A DNA stretch of 57,018 bases from positions 1-57,018 of the forward strand of contig JAKQYE010000006.1 in assembly GCA_023356605.1 (NCBI GenBank). Direction: 5' to 3'. A program made the translations under genes and the position numbers. How positions within the stretch are numbered: position 1 is the stretch's first letter; every line of letters starts with the position of its first letter. The notes under the pieces were generated by a model. The model saw only the letters and a list, made by a program, of their open reading frames with translations. It was not told the origin of the DNA and did no database searches. Of this stretch, positions 47,196 to 56,866 are shown in pieces. The DNA is from Trichodesmium sp. MAG_R02 (GTDB lineage: Bacteria > Cyanobacteriota > Cyanobacteriia > Cyanobacteriales > Microcoleaceae).

Positions 47196-47246
47196 CTAAA
47201 AAGTCGCCCGCTTATGGCCGAGGCTTTAAACCCAATTTTTCGGTAA
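47196..47246. repeat. Family F left-end-like hairpin
   Basis: CTAAAAAGTCGCCCGCTTATG, GCCGAGGCTTTAAACCC. Orphan, 0.2 kb upstream of glmS. Confidence 0.55.
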
Positions 47247-47418
47247 AGTTAACAATTCCTAACAATCTCAACTTCGGGAAAATCAATCAGGCCTCAGACT
47301 GAAAAAGTTTTGGTCATGATGTCATAAACATTTAACTTCTCCTGTGGAATGAGTAATTTCGAGGAAGTAAGTTGTATCTTAAATAGTCATTTTAAATTTA
47401 ATAGGAGTCAAAAATTAA

Positions 47419-49302
47419 ATGTGTGGAATTGTTGGTTATATTGGTACACAGTTAGCTACAGAAATTTTACTGTCAGGATTAGAAAAACTAGAATATCGGG
47501 GTTATGATTCCGCTGGTGTGGCCACTGTTTGTGATGATCAAATTCAATCTGTTCGTGCTAAGGGTAAACTGTACAACCTACGGGAAAAATTGGTAGGAGT
47601 AGAAATGTCAGCTAATATTGGCATTGGTCATACTCGTTGGGCAACTCATGGTAAACCAGAAGAGTATAACGCTCATCCCCATAGGGATGATACAGAGCGA
47701 GTAGCAGTAGTGCAAAATGGAATTGTAGAAAATTATAGGGAGTTACGTAAAGAATTGGAAGCTCAGGGGCATAAGTTTGTCTCTGATACTGATACGGAAG
47801 TTATTCCTCATTTAATTGCAGAATTTTTATCCAAAGGAGAAACTGGGAGAAGAGAAAATTTTTTACAGGCAGTGCGTCAGACTGTAAATAAGTTGGATGG
47901 AGCTTTTGCGATCGCTGTTATTTGTGCAGACTATCCGAATGAAATTATTGTTGCCAGACAACAGGCACCTATATCTATTGGTTTAGGTCAAGGGGAATTT
48001 TTCTGTGCTTCTGATACTCCTGCTCTTATTTCTCATACTCAAGTTGTTGTCAGTTTGGAAAATGGGGAAATGGCACGTTTAACTCCTCTAGGAGTGGAGG
48101 TTTATAATTTTGAGGGCGATCGCGTTAATAAACTTCCTCGTATTCTTAACTGGAGTCCGACTTTAGTTGAGAAAAACATTTTTAAACATTTTATGCTCAA
48201 AGAAATACATGAGCAACCAAATGTTATTAGGAGTTGTTTAGACGCTTATATTAATAGTGATTGGGATGTTCAAAATATTCAGATTTCTCCTACTAACTTA
48301 GAGTTGTCACCATCCCTATATAAAAATTTAGAAAAGGTGGAAATTTTTGCCTGTGGTACGAGTTGGAATGCTAGTTTAATTGGCAAGCATTTATTAGAAC
48401 AATTAGCAGGAATTTCGACTACGGTAAGTTATGCTTCTGAAGCTCGTTATGCTCCTTGTCCTCTCAGAGAAAATACTTTGATAATTGGTGTTACTCAATC
48501 TGGAGAAACGGCTGATACTTTAGCTGCTTTGGGAATGGAACAACAGCGTCGTTTAGATAAAGCTGTCAATTTTACATCAAGGTTTTTAGGAATTACTAAT
48601 AGAGTAGAAAGTTCTATTACTAATTTAGTTGATGAAGTTATTGATATTCGAGCAGGTATTGAAATTGGAGTTGCTGCAACTAAAACATTTATAGCACAGG
48701 TGATGGTGTTTTATTTTTTAGCTATAGATTTGGCGTGGCAACGACAGTATTTGTCTGGGGAAAGAATTAGAGAAATTATTGATGGTTTACAAAAAATTCC
48801 GGTACAGATGGAGGAGATGTTAGAAGTTCAAGATGGTCAAATAGAAGATTTTGCTCATCAGTTTAATGATACTCAGGATTTTATTTTTATAGGCAGAGGA
48901 ATTAATTATCCAATTGCTTTGGAAGGTGCTTTGAAATTGAAGGAAATTAGTTATATTCATGCGGAGGGATATCCAGCAGGTGAGATGAAACATGGTCCGA
49001 TCGCTTTGTTGGATGATAAGGTACCTGTGGTGGCGATCGCTATGCCTGGTTTGGTTTATGAGAAGGTGCTTTCTAATGCTCAGGAGGCTAAGGCCAGAAA
49101 TGCACAGTTAATTGGGGTGACTCCTGAAAGTACTGAGGCGGATGTGTTTGATAATGTGTTGGCTGTGCCAGCGGTGGATGAGTTATTGTCGCCGATGTTG
49201 ACTGTTATTCCTTTGCAGCTGTTAGCTTATCATATTGCTGCTCATCGTGGTTTGGATGTGGATCAGCCACGGAATTTGGCCAAGTCGGTGACTGTGGAGT
49301 AG
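47419..49302 (+). CDS. glmS: Glutamine--fructose-6-phosphate aminotransferase (isomerizing)
   Basis: First enzyme of UDP-N-acetylglucosamine synthesis, making glucosamine-6-phosphate from fructose-6-phosphate and glutamine. 627 residues. N-terminal glutaminase nucleophile Cys2 (MCGIVGYIG), then GIGHTRWATHGKP; two SIS sugar-isomerase domains from about 300 with ACGTSWNASLIGKH and TQSGETADTLAAL, and the C-terminal PRNLAKSVTVE. ATG start with TAGGAGTC upstream. Supplies peptidoglycan and sheath precursors. Single-gene unit. Confidence 0.97.
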   Translation: MCGIVGYIGTQLATEILLSGLEKLEYRGYDSAGVATVCDDQIQSVRAKGKLYNLREKLVGVEMSANIGIGHTRWATHGKPEEYNAHPHRDDTERVAVVQNGIVENYRELRKELEAQGHKFVSDTDTEVIPHLIAEFLSKGETGRRENFLQAVRQTVNKLDGAFAIAVICADYPNEIIVARQQAPISIGLGQGEFFCASDTPALISHTQVVVSLENGEMARLTPLGVEVYNFEGDRVNKLPRILNWSPTLVEKNIFKHFMLKEIHEQPNVIRSCLDAYINSDWDVQNIQISPTNLELSPSLYKNLEKVEIFACGTSWNASLIGKHLLEQLAGISTTVSYASEARYAPCPLRENTLIIGVTQSGETADTLAALGMEQQRRLDKAVNFTSRFLGITNRVESSITNLVDEVIDIRAGIEIGVAATKTFIAQVMVFYFLAIDLAWQRQYLSGERIREIIDGLQKIPVQMEEMLEVQDGQIEDFAHQFNDTQDFIFIGRGINYPIALEGALKLKEISYIHAEGYPAGEMKHGPIALLDDKVPVVAIAMPGLVYEKVLSNAQEAKARNAQLIGVTPESTEADVFDNVLAVPAVDELLSPMLTVIPLQLLAYHIAAHRGLDVDQPRNLAKSVTVE

Positions 49303-49307
49303 TTGGT

Positions 49308-49350
49308 TTCATTGACGTCCTCCCCGGTTGTTAGGGGCGGGGAAACAACT
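49308..49350. repeat. IS605 right-end-like fragment
   Basis: CATTGACGTCCTCCCCGGTTG followed by TTAGGGGCGGGG, the terminal hairpin of tnpB-type elements. Only the last part is present. 49351-49842 shows no gene. Confidence 0.45.
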
Positions 49351-49842
49351 AGGAGTTGAGGTTTCATTGACTGCTGCTCCTACCCCTCTTGGGGGTGGGT
49401 TACCCTTGCTTCCTCCTCCGCTTAATGTCTCCTTTTGCTAAAGGAGGAAATAATATTATGTTCGGTTGAATAGTTATAATTAAAGTTCGTAGTTTGGCTT
49501 GAGCCCTAAGTGCAGATCAAAGCGAGAGTACTCAACTATCATAATGTTTATGGAGCAAGGATTACATAGGTTATACTGCCTCCTAGATTTCGACCTTTCA
49601 AGTAGGCTACTTATTTCTCTGTAGGGAACCAGGATAGTCAAACTGGGGCTGAGGACAAAAATCCACCATGGGATCACTTTTTAGATACTAGAATTTAGGA
49701 ATGCATAAGCTGACCGATATAAGGCTTTCAATACTTATGGGTTAAGTATAGTTGTGCAGTAAGGGATCAAGCCTAACTACAAACCATATTTTTTTATTAC
49801 TAATTATCCGGACATGATATAAAATGAATAGAGATTTTTTTA

Positions 49843-49935
49843 TATAGTTGTTTTAATTTAGGTTGATACAAATATTTTTTGCTATAACTAAATTTCAGCA
49901 TAAAAACTGTTTCATTATTATTTAAAATAGCTATA
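49843..49935. repeat. MITE family B copy
   Basis: 93 bp, TATATAGTTGTTTTAATTTA to TAAAATAGCTATA. Confidence 0.75.
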
Positions 49936-49937
49936 AT

Positions 49938-49964
49938 TCAGAACTCAGAACTCAGAACTCAGAA
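49938..49964. repeat. Heptamer tandem repeat CAGAACT
   Basis: Just under four units of CAGAACT right after a MITE. Confidence 0.75.
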
Positions 49965-49979
49965 TGAATTGCTTTTATA

Positions 49980-50240
49980 ACCCACATTCCGCACTTTTTA
50001 ACATTAAATTGATAAGTTTTATTTATCTATCGCCCCAAATGCCACCCCTGAAAACCTTATTGCTATAAACCTCAATTTTCACCATTATAAAGAATCGTAA
50101 ATAGTTTTCTCATAAAAAATTAGTTATTGATATTGAGTTCTAGAACGAATATTCTTTGTATAAGTCTCTTTAAAAATATAAATACACATAAATACACATA
50201 AAGATATATGAAGATATATGAAGATATGCGGAATGTCGGG
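49980..50240. repeat. Family E repeat, left copy (0.26 kb)
   Basis: Begins ACCCACATTCCGCACTTTTT and ends GATATGCGGAATGTCGGG. The inverted copy is at 53249-53502. Shared blocks include AAATTGATAAGTTTTATT, CTATCGCCCC, AAAAATTAGTTATT and GTATAAGTCTCTT. Each copy has its own inverted ends around CATTCCGCA, so it could be a long MITE. Internal AAGATATATG triplication is local. Confidence 0.75.
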
Positions 50241-50396
50241 TACAAAAGAAGATAGTGGTTAAACTTAATTAGAGCTCGTATAAAATTAGTTGAAGTTAGT
50301 CTTAAAGTTAACTTTAAAAGAAACCATAAGGGTACTAGGTTTATCACTTTAGCAAAGTCAAGCAAGGTAGAGTTGTTGATTACAGGAGATAAAAAA

Positions 50397-51749
50397 TTGA
50401 GTGAAATGATAGAATTAGAAAAAACAGAATTAGAAAAAACAGTTATTCTTTATCAAGAATTATTAGAAAAATTAATAGCCTCTCATAATTCCCTATCAAA
50501 GCAGGAAGTGTTGGAAATTTTATTGACTAGAGATGCTATTAATAATGCCTTATCTGATAGAGTTAAACCTTCGGCTTTGGTCATGTTGGAGATTGAAAGA
50601 TTAGACTCGCAACTAAAAGAGAATGGGGATAAACTGATTCAATCTGTTAATTTAGCTGAATATCGAAATAATTTCCCTAATTTACCTGATACTTGGTGGT
50701 GGTATTTGGATATTTATATTGAGGAAAAAGTAATAGAAACTCACCCTTGGAATCGTTTTGATGGGTTGATTAAAGTAATAAGAACTATGGTTTGGGCTGG
50801 AAATTTGGCTCTTTTAGGAAACTTGGCTAGTTTTTTTCTGAATAGTGCTTCGGGGTTAGCGGGTTCAGTAACTATTGCTATTCCTGGTATTTTATCATTA
50901 CTGCAAGCTGAAAGTGAGTTAACAGAAAAGGGAAAACAAGGGTTCGATAAAATTTTAAAAGTAGTCAAAATTCCTCAATATTTTCACGAGGAGGCAAAGC
51001 TTTGTTCGAGTTTATTAATGACAGGATTACTATTAGGTATTTATTGGAATCTGCCATCTATCTCTAATTACTATAAACTGGAAGGTAAACGATTACAAGA
51101 ACAGCAGAAACTAGCTCTAGCAGAAGCACAATATAAACAAGCAATTAATTTAGATTCTAACAACTTAGACGCTTATTATAAATTAGCAACTCTCTATGAA
51201 GAATTACAAGATTTTGAGAGTGCTAAAAAACAATACACAGTTGCAATTACAGGTGGGTTTCTGGATGCCTATAATAATCTTGCTTATTGGTATATTCGGG
51301 AAAATAAGAATGAGGAAGCGATAGAATTGCTCAGACAAGGTTTGCAGCTCATAGAAGAAAAAGAACGTGATTTTGAACGGTTAACTAATGAGGAAAAGTT
51401 TAATTTCCAGAGCCAAAAATATAATGTATATAAAAATTTGGGATGGGCCAGATTTCAGCAAGAGCGATATGATGATGCTATACCCTATCTTTTTCCGGCA
51501 ATGGCCATTGCTAAAAATACCAAATATCAGCAATATATCCGGAGTCCAGGGGCAGCTTTCTGTATATATAGTCAAATATTGTCATGGACAGATGGGAGAT
51601 CCTCTGAGGCTAGAGAAAATTGGCAACAATGTATTGAATTAATTGAATCTCGTTTAGCTCTAGGCAGGACTATTAATTCTGAAGAAGATGAATGGTTATA
51701 TAAAGCTCAAGAAAAATTAAAAAGCAACCAGGATACTGGCCAGGAGTAA
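50397..51749 (+). CDS. TPR-repeat membrane protein (function unknown)
   Basis: About 450 residues. The likely start is a TTG at 50397 (LSEMIELEK) with AGGAGAT seven bases upstream; the frame is open slightly further, to 50373. Order: an N-terminal helical part, a hydrophobic segment at about 145-175 (LALLGNLASFFLNSASGLAG), a second at about 212-228 (SLLMTGLLLGIYW), then TPR motifs from about 240 (LALAEAQYKQAINLDSNNLD, YKLATLYEELQDFESAKKQY) to the C-terminus. It likely sits in the inner membrane with a TPR domain for protein binding. Followed 84 bases later by a second TPR gene. Both lie between inverted family E repeats. Confidence 0.8.
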   Translation: MSEMIELEKTELEKTVILYQELLEKLIASHNSLSKQEVLEILLTRDAINNALSDRVKPSALVMLEIERLDSQLKENGDKLIQSVNLAEYRNNFPNLPDTWWWYLDIYIEEKVIETHPWNRFDGLIKVIRTMVWAGNLALLGNLASFFLNSASGLAGSVTIAIPGILSLLQAESELTEKGKQGFDKILKVVKIPQYFHEEAKLCSSLLMTGLLLGIYWNLPSISNYYKLEGKRLQEQQKLALAEAQYKQAINLDSNNLDAYYKLATLYEELQDFESAKKQYTVAITGGFLDAYNNLAYWYIRENKNEEAIELLRQGLQLIEEKERDFERLTNEEKFNFQSQKYNVYKNLGWARFQQERYDDAIPYLFPAMAIAKNTKYQQYIRSPGAAFCIYSQILSWTDGRSSEARENWQQCIELIESRLALGRTINSEEDEWLYKAQEKLKSNQDTGQE

Positions 51750-51803
51750 TTAATTATTAGCATATTATGCTACAATACATCAAACTAGGAGAGATTGCAA
51801 ACT

Positions 51804-51870
51804 CTCTATTGAATTGGAAAGGGATAATAGGTAATGATAAACTCTCTATTAAATTGGAAAAGGACAATCC
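51804..51870 (+). repeat. Imperfect tandem duplication over the start of the next gene
   Basis: AAACTCTCTATTGAATTGGAA (51798 onward) recurs as AAACTCTCTATTAAATTGGAA about 39 bases later, where it encodes the first residues of the following gene. The duplication has set or moved that start codon. Confidence 0.65.
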
Positions 51871-52922
51871 AGGTTTCATGGACTTTCATGCTGTTGGGGT
51901 GGGCCACACCGGTATTAGGTGGTTCCGCTCATATCTTAATTGATGTTCAGAATAATGCTCTAGTAAAAAAGGCACAATGGCAAGACTTTCATAGAGCTGA
52001 GTCTGGTATTACTCTCAGTGGTGAAGACAAAATTAAACTAACAAGTAATGCTTCGGTAACAGTCTATTGTGGCGATCGCAATAAATGGACAGTGAACAAA
52101 CCAGGAACATATACTGTTTCGCAGGGATGTCCTCAAGGAGAAAAGATTGTCTCACTATCCCAGGACTTTAACAATATGACAACCCGTAATACCGTCATAA
52201 AAGAAAAAGAGCTAAAAAAACTGCCTTATTTGATTAGCCCCCGAAATACTTACATTTTCAATGATTCATTAACCATCCGTTGGAATGAAGTTTCTGGGGC
52301 TACTAACTATAAAGTCAAGGTAGAAGACTGGGAAAGAGAAACCAAGGATAACCAAATTATTTATGATGGGGAATTGGAATCTGGTGAATATTATCGTATG
52401 ACTGTAGTGGCGGATAACGGGGCTGCCTCGAAAGATGAAGATTACACCAGGAGAATTTGGTTTATAGTATTAGAGGATGAAGAAGCGAAGACTTTACGAG
52501 AGCAGGTAGAGGCTATCGAGCAGGATGAATTAAATCAAGATCAAAAGGGATTAATTTTAGCCCATTTCTACATTAAGAATCAATTATATTTTGAGGCTAT
52601 TCAGGTATTGGAAGAGTTAGTCAAATCTGGAAGTCAGGCATTATCAGTCCATAAGTTGTTGGGGGATATTTACCAACAGGTAGGGTTGAATTTGATGGCA
52701 AAGGAAATTTATCAGCAAGGGTTAGGCCTGACTGTGGAGGAGAATAATAGTGAAGTTAAGGGTACGATGGAATGGAGCTTAGGGGCTATAGAATATTTTT
52801 TAGGTAATAAGGATAAGGCAGTAAAGTACTTGCGGAAAGCAAAGGCGAGTTATTTGGTATTAGGTGAGTACAGACGGGTAAAACAGTTGGCCGAATGGAT
52901 AAATAAAGTTTCAGGAGATTAA
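51834..52922 (+). CDS. Secreted TPR protein (DUF-type; often paired with signalling or CHAT proteins)
   Basis: 362 residues. A Sec-type signal peptide is likely (FMLLGWATPVLGGSA, cleavage about residue 31). Residues 32-130 look like a small beta domain (IKLTSNASVTVYCGD, TYTVSQGCPQGEKI), then a fibronectin-like stretch (LTIRWNEVSGATNYKVKV, GEYYRMTVVADNG), then TPR-like helices from about 240 (AIQVLEELVKSGSQALSVHK, LGDIYQQVGLNLMAKEIYQQ). It would be periplasmic or on the cell surface. Co-oriented and close to the preceding TPR gene, so probably one operon. I recognise the architecture, not the function. Confidence 0.75.
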   Translation: MINSLLNWKRTIQVSWTFMLLGWATPVLGGSAHILIDVQNNALVKKAQWQDFHRAESGITLSGEDKIKLTSNASVTVYCGDRNKWTVNKPGTYTVSQGCPQGEKIVSLSQDFNNMTTRNTVIKEKELKKLPYLISPRNTYIFNDSLTIRWNEVSGATNYKVKVEDWERETKDNQIIYDGELESGEYYRMTVVADNGAASKDEDYTRRIWFIVLEDEEAKTLREQVEAIEQDELNQDQKGLILAHFYIKNQLYFEAIQVLEELVKSGSQALSVHKLLGDIYQQVGLNLMAKEIYQQGLGLTVEENNSEVKGTMEWSLGAIEYFLGNKDKAVKYLRKAKASYLVLGEYRRVKQLAEWINKVSGD

Positions 52923-53248
52923 TCTTGACATGATATCGACGCTGCTCTAGGAGGAATTTCTAGATTCTCTAGCACAAATTTTGAGTTAGTACAATTCATT
53001 CTACCTATGTAAACCTAACTTTGAAATGACTTTAATTATTAAGCTTCCTATAAACTAGAAACTCTCGCATATGGTTTAGTAGCAGAGGTGAGTAGTAGTA
53101 ATACTACCTCATAAAACTGATATAAAAAGTCATATAAGGTGATACTTTACTGCTTACTTCCTGCTTCCAGTGAGACCGTCGGCTGTTACTCATCCCCAAG
53201 TATCCACGGGTCTTGCCCGACTGCATTTTTTAAATTAATACTTGTATC
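52923..53248. other. Spacer downstream of the TPR pair
   Basis: No gene. A GTCGG...CCGAC-like GC-rich island at about 53168-53222 stands out from the AT-rich surroundings and may be a fragment of an IS605 end. Confidence 0.35.
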
Positions 53249-53502
53249 CGACATTCCGCATATTTTCATATATCTTTATTTATGTTTATATTTTCCAAGA
53301 GACTTATACGAAAAATCTTCATTATAGAAATCAATATCAATAAAGCTTATTAATAACTAATTTTTCATAAAAAAATTAGTTATAATCCCTCATAAAAGTT
53401 AAGACGAATACTCATAGATCAATAGGGTTTCAGGAATAGCATTCGGGGCGATAGATTAATAAAACTTATCAATTTAATATTAGGAAGTGAGGAATTTGGG
53501 TT
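53249..53502. repeat. Family E repeat, right copy (inverted)
   Basis: Begins TCCGACATTCCGCATATTTT; its reverse complement aligns along its whole length with 49980-50240 with short indels. Together the pair brackets the TPR genes. Confidence 0.75.
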
Positions 53503-53504
53503 GT

Positions 53505-53660
53505 ATTTAAGTCGCGAGTTATAGATATGCCACACTCAGGACAATCATAAGTTCCAAGGTGACTGGGAAGATCTTTAACATGACCACAGCTACTGCAAGT
53601 CTTTGATGAGGGGAAAAATCTGTCTACTACTACTAAATCCGCTTAGGGATGTATTGCACT
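53505..53660 (-). pseudogene. TnpB zinc-finger fragment
   Basis: On minus: SKTCSSCGHVKDLPSHLGTYD, CPECGISITRDLNTTQ, a clean CxxC...CxxC finger and R-DLN tail of TnpB, abutting the family E repeat. Confidence 0.7.
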
Positions 53661-53663
53661 CTC

Positions 53664-54249
53664 AAGTACGTCAACAGGTAAAAAAAAGCCCTTTGGGACA
53701 ACTTTAATAATCATTGATTTACAAGCAGTCAAAAATACTTGTAATGCTGGTGTCAAGTCCAAGGGATTCTATTTCTACAAAGCTACTAATGGAATTAAGA
53801 GACATTTAGCAGTAGATAGTGTAGACTTTCCTTTTTTTGCTCCGTAGCACGTGCATCATTAATTTCTGATGATGACGGATTAATTGAAATGTTGTTGGAT
53901 AATATCGACTACTTTAAGTCTAAACCTGTAAACATTTATAAAATCGCTATTTTACTTGATCATGGATACCACCCAGAAAAAATCACATAGGAGTTAAAGA
54001 AAATTTATCCAGCAATTATGACCAAGATTAGGTTTCAGCTTTCCCCCAAACCATCAAAAGTGGAGAAAGAAAAACAAGGAAAAAGGGGATTTGTTCCATT
54101 TCTTGCCAGATGTGTCTTAGAAAGAAGTAACTCCTGGATAGAAAGGTGTAAAAGCTTGACTAGAAAAGATTGATGCGAAGTCACTGAAAATGCCACTGCT
54201 AAGATTAATCTTTGTTTTATTCGACTAATGCTCAAGAGATTCGCGTTAG
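53664..54249 (+). pseudogene. IS5-family transposase relic
   Basis: Segments read IIDLQAVKNTCNAGVKSKGF, YFYKATNGIKRHLAVDS, DDDGLIEMLLDNIDYFKSKP, ILLDHGYHPEKIT, PSKVEKEKQGKRGFVPFLAR and ERSNSWIERCKSLTRK, broken by stops and a late frameshift, then ATAKINLCFIRLMLKRFALA. The DDE order (D near IID-Q-VK, D in LLDHGYH, E in ERSN-W) fits IS5-type transposases. The N-terminal third is missing. Confidence 0.8.
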
Positions 54250-54313
54250 CGGAAGATGGTGAAGGTAGCTATATCGCCTAACTTTTTAGAGATACCTGCA
54301 GCAGTTCTATAGT

Positions 54314-54406
54314 TATAGTCGTTTAACTTGAGATTGAGACAAGCCTTTTTTCCTATGAAGGGATTTTAGGGAAAAAATTGTTTAATTCTTAAATTAAATG
54401 ACTATA
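54314..54406. repeat. MITE family B copy
   Basis: 93 bp, TATAGTCGTTTAACTTGAGA to TTAAATGACTATA. Confidence 0.75.
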
Positions 54407-54516
54407 AATAAGTTTCATTTTAAAAGAATATTTTAATTCTGAAGTCAGATCCATCCGATAATAATTCGTGGTTGTTCTTGATAAATACCTTTCCCTATTT
54501 TTACAGCAAATCTTTT

Positions 54517-54620
54517 TACAACAGTTTTCATTTTAGTAGACCACAGTAAGAAAATTCCATGGAACCTCCTTACAAGGTTTTGGTTGTGACGATATGGTTT
54601 ATCAATCCGACAAGCACTGT
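54517..54620. repeat. MITE family C copy, inverted
   Basis: ACAACAGTTTTCATTTTAGT to CAAGCACTGTAATT, with CTTACAAGGTTTTGGTTGTG in the middle. Confidence 0.7.
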
Positions 54621-55531
54621 AATTCTCCAATTTTTTTATATTTCTCTATGTTGTCAGTACCATCCACTAAAGGATTTGCTGCATCCTTATTTTCAAAAAC
54701 AGCATCTTTAGCATTTCCCAATAAATAGTAAACTTGATTAGGAAATGATTTTAACTTTAAATCAGGCGTTATGACAAGATAATTTTGATATAATACCTGA
54801 TTTTACCCGAGATGATTGCCGAGCCAAAAAATTGACAAGTAGCGCTTGAAAATGATGTCAGTCGGTATTACAGATGGTAAAAATATTGGACTAATTATCA
54901 ACCTGTTTCACCGAATCAATTTCTCACATCTGCTGATGATCTAATTTTTTTCAATTCTTTTCTTGCTTATATCTTAAACTATTTAGTCTACAATCCAGTA
55001 ATAATTAACAATTAGTTCTCCTCAAAAAGAAGAGGATTAGCTTAAAAAAAATCTTTTTGTACTGATAATTCAGATAGAACAAGCTCTTATCTGATAACTT
55101 TATTTCTATTAAAAAATAAGTATTAAAGATAACAATATTATACAAATAATTTGATAAGTCGAGTGAACAAATTATCATGTAGGTTATATAAAAATGTTAA
55201 ATAGGTTGCCATAAATTAACTAATTGCTAAAATAAAGTTAAACGGTCTATAGATTATGACCATATAGAATTGCACATAATGTCTATATTTCCATGGGAGT
55301 TATCAATTAACTATTATTTTATTACTAAAGTAAGCCTACCAAAAAAGCTTTTTTCTGCCGTAGCCATCCCTATTTTATAGTAACTTACTCTGCTTTACAA
55401 ATATGAAAACCACTATAAATCATGAGATAAATCTAATACTACTACTATGATTTGTAGTGTTTGATAAAATTTAATAATTACTAATAAGATAATAAAAAAG
55501 AAGTATAAACATTATCAGTGCGCATATAAAA
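54621..55531. other. Long AT-rich spacer before the potassium channel
   Basis: No gene seen. A short minus-strand frame near 54660-54775 reads NQVYYLLGNAKDAVFENKDA but is bounded by stops and not recognisable. The rest is low-complexity AT-rich DNA that presumably holds the channel promoter. Confidence 0.4.
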
Positions 55532-56572
55532 ATGATAAATATACAAAAAAAACGTCAATCTTGGCAAAAAAACATTTACTATATTTTTGAATATTCCAAC
55601 CCACAAAACTTTTTAAGCTTACTAGATGATTTGGTAATTACTATTTTAACAAGCATTAGTGTAATTGCATTTATTTTAGAAACATCTCCTACATTTTACG
55701 AGCATTATCATGAACAGTTAAAATTAGTCGAAATACTTGTAACTGTTTTTTTTACTTTAGAATATTTGATCAGAATCTGGATATGTACGGTTAATCCTAA
55801 ATATTATCATCCAATTTATGGTAGATTAAGATATATGATTACACCCTTGTCACTGATAGATCTTATAGCTATTTTGCCCTTTTATCTACAATTATTATTT
55901 CCTGGTTTAAAATTTATAAAATTTATTCTTTTACTGCGTTTATTTCGCCTATTTAAAATAAGCAGATATTCGGAATCACTGCGAACAATTTTTAAAGTTA
56001 TAGCTGCAAAAAAAGAAGAACTAATAGCTACATTACTAATAGTAATTTTAGTCTTGGTTTTTGTCTCAAGTCTCATGTTTTTAGTAGAACATGAAACACA
56101 GGAAGACAAATTTAAAAGTATTTTACATACTATGTGGTGGGGAGTAGTAACTTTAACAACTGTGGGTTATGGAGATGTTTATCCTATGACTCCTTTAGGC
56201 AAAGTATTGAGTGCTACTGTAGCTTTTTTAGGCATTGGAATTTTTGCTCTACCAGCAGGTATAATTGCATCTGGCTTTGCTGAAGAAGTTCAAAAAAGAC
56301 GGGTAAAAAAAATAGTTCATCCAGTAGGAAAAGATATTAAGATAACTTCAGAAACTACAGTTGCACCACACCCAGATTTTAGACATCATAATCATACAAA
56401 ACAAGAACAAAAAAAGGCGATCGCTCACTATATTGATGAGTCGTCAGAGATTATGAAACTTTGCATAGAAACAGCTAAGAATAAGTACGGAAATTATTTT
56501 CAAAATGAGGAAATCATCAAAGATTTTGCCATAATTCTTTATCATGAAACAAGCCGGAAATTTCACCGTTAA
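55532..56572 (+). CDS. Voltage-gated (Kv-type) potassium channel
   Basis: 346 residues; tetrameric inner-membrane K+ channel. Six transmembrane segments (about 33-230): S1 LVITILTSISVIAFIL, S2 near VEILVTVFFTLEYLIRIW, S3 LIDLIAILPFYLQLLF, a voltage-sensor S4 with regularly spaced Arg/Lys (LLLRLFRLFKISRYSESLR), S5, and a pore loop with the selectivity filter TTVGYGD (about 208-214), then S6 ALPAGIIASGFAEEV. The cytoplasmic tail of about 110 residues contains a His-rich patch (HPDFRHHNHTKQ) and no RCK or cyclic-nucleotide domain. ATG start. Probably acts in ion homeostasis under salt stress. Confidence 0.93.
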   Translation: MINIQKKRQSWQKNIYYIFEYSNPQNFLSLLDDLVITILTSISVIAFILETSPTFYEHYHEQLKLVEILVTVFFTLEYLIRIWICTVNPKYYHPIYGRLRYMITPLSLIDLIAILPFYLQLLFPGLKFIKFILLLRLFRLFKISRYSESLRTIFKVIAAKKEELIATLLIVILVLVFVSSLMFLVEHETQEDKFKSILHTMWWGVVTLTTVGYGDVYPMTPLGKVLSATVAFLGIGIFALPAGIIASGFAEEVQKRRVKKIVHPVGKDIKITSETTVAPHPDFRHHNHTKQEQKKAIAHYIDESSEIMKLCIETAKNKYGNYFQNEEIIKDFAIILYHETSRKFHR

Positions 56573-56721
56573 TTGTTATAACCCTACGAGCAACTCAAAA
56601 ATAAACTTCCCCTTTAGATAAAATCCGGTTAAATACTTATTATATATTTGGCAGATGAGGAGAAGAGGAGGTGGGGAGATTGAATATTGAAATTATTCTA
56701 GAATTATGAATACATACCATA

Positions 56722-56866
56722 TATACCAATCCCAGGTAGGTTGTGACAATTCAAAAACTAGACATCAACTCCGAAACTCTTGCCTATTCCCCATTGCCCA
56801 TTGCCCCTAAACCCCATCCCAAAAAGCGGTAAGATTTTGGGCACAAATGATTTAGGATTACCATAC
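56722..56866. repeat. MITE family D copy
   Basis: 145 bp, TATACCAATCCCAGGTAGG to TTTAGGATTACCATA. The rest of 56573-57018 shows no gene. Confidence 0.7.

Noticed and set aside
54445-54630. 61-codon minus-strand frame
   Set aside because: It overlaps a family C MITE and has no protein resemblance.
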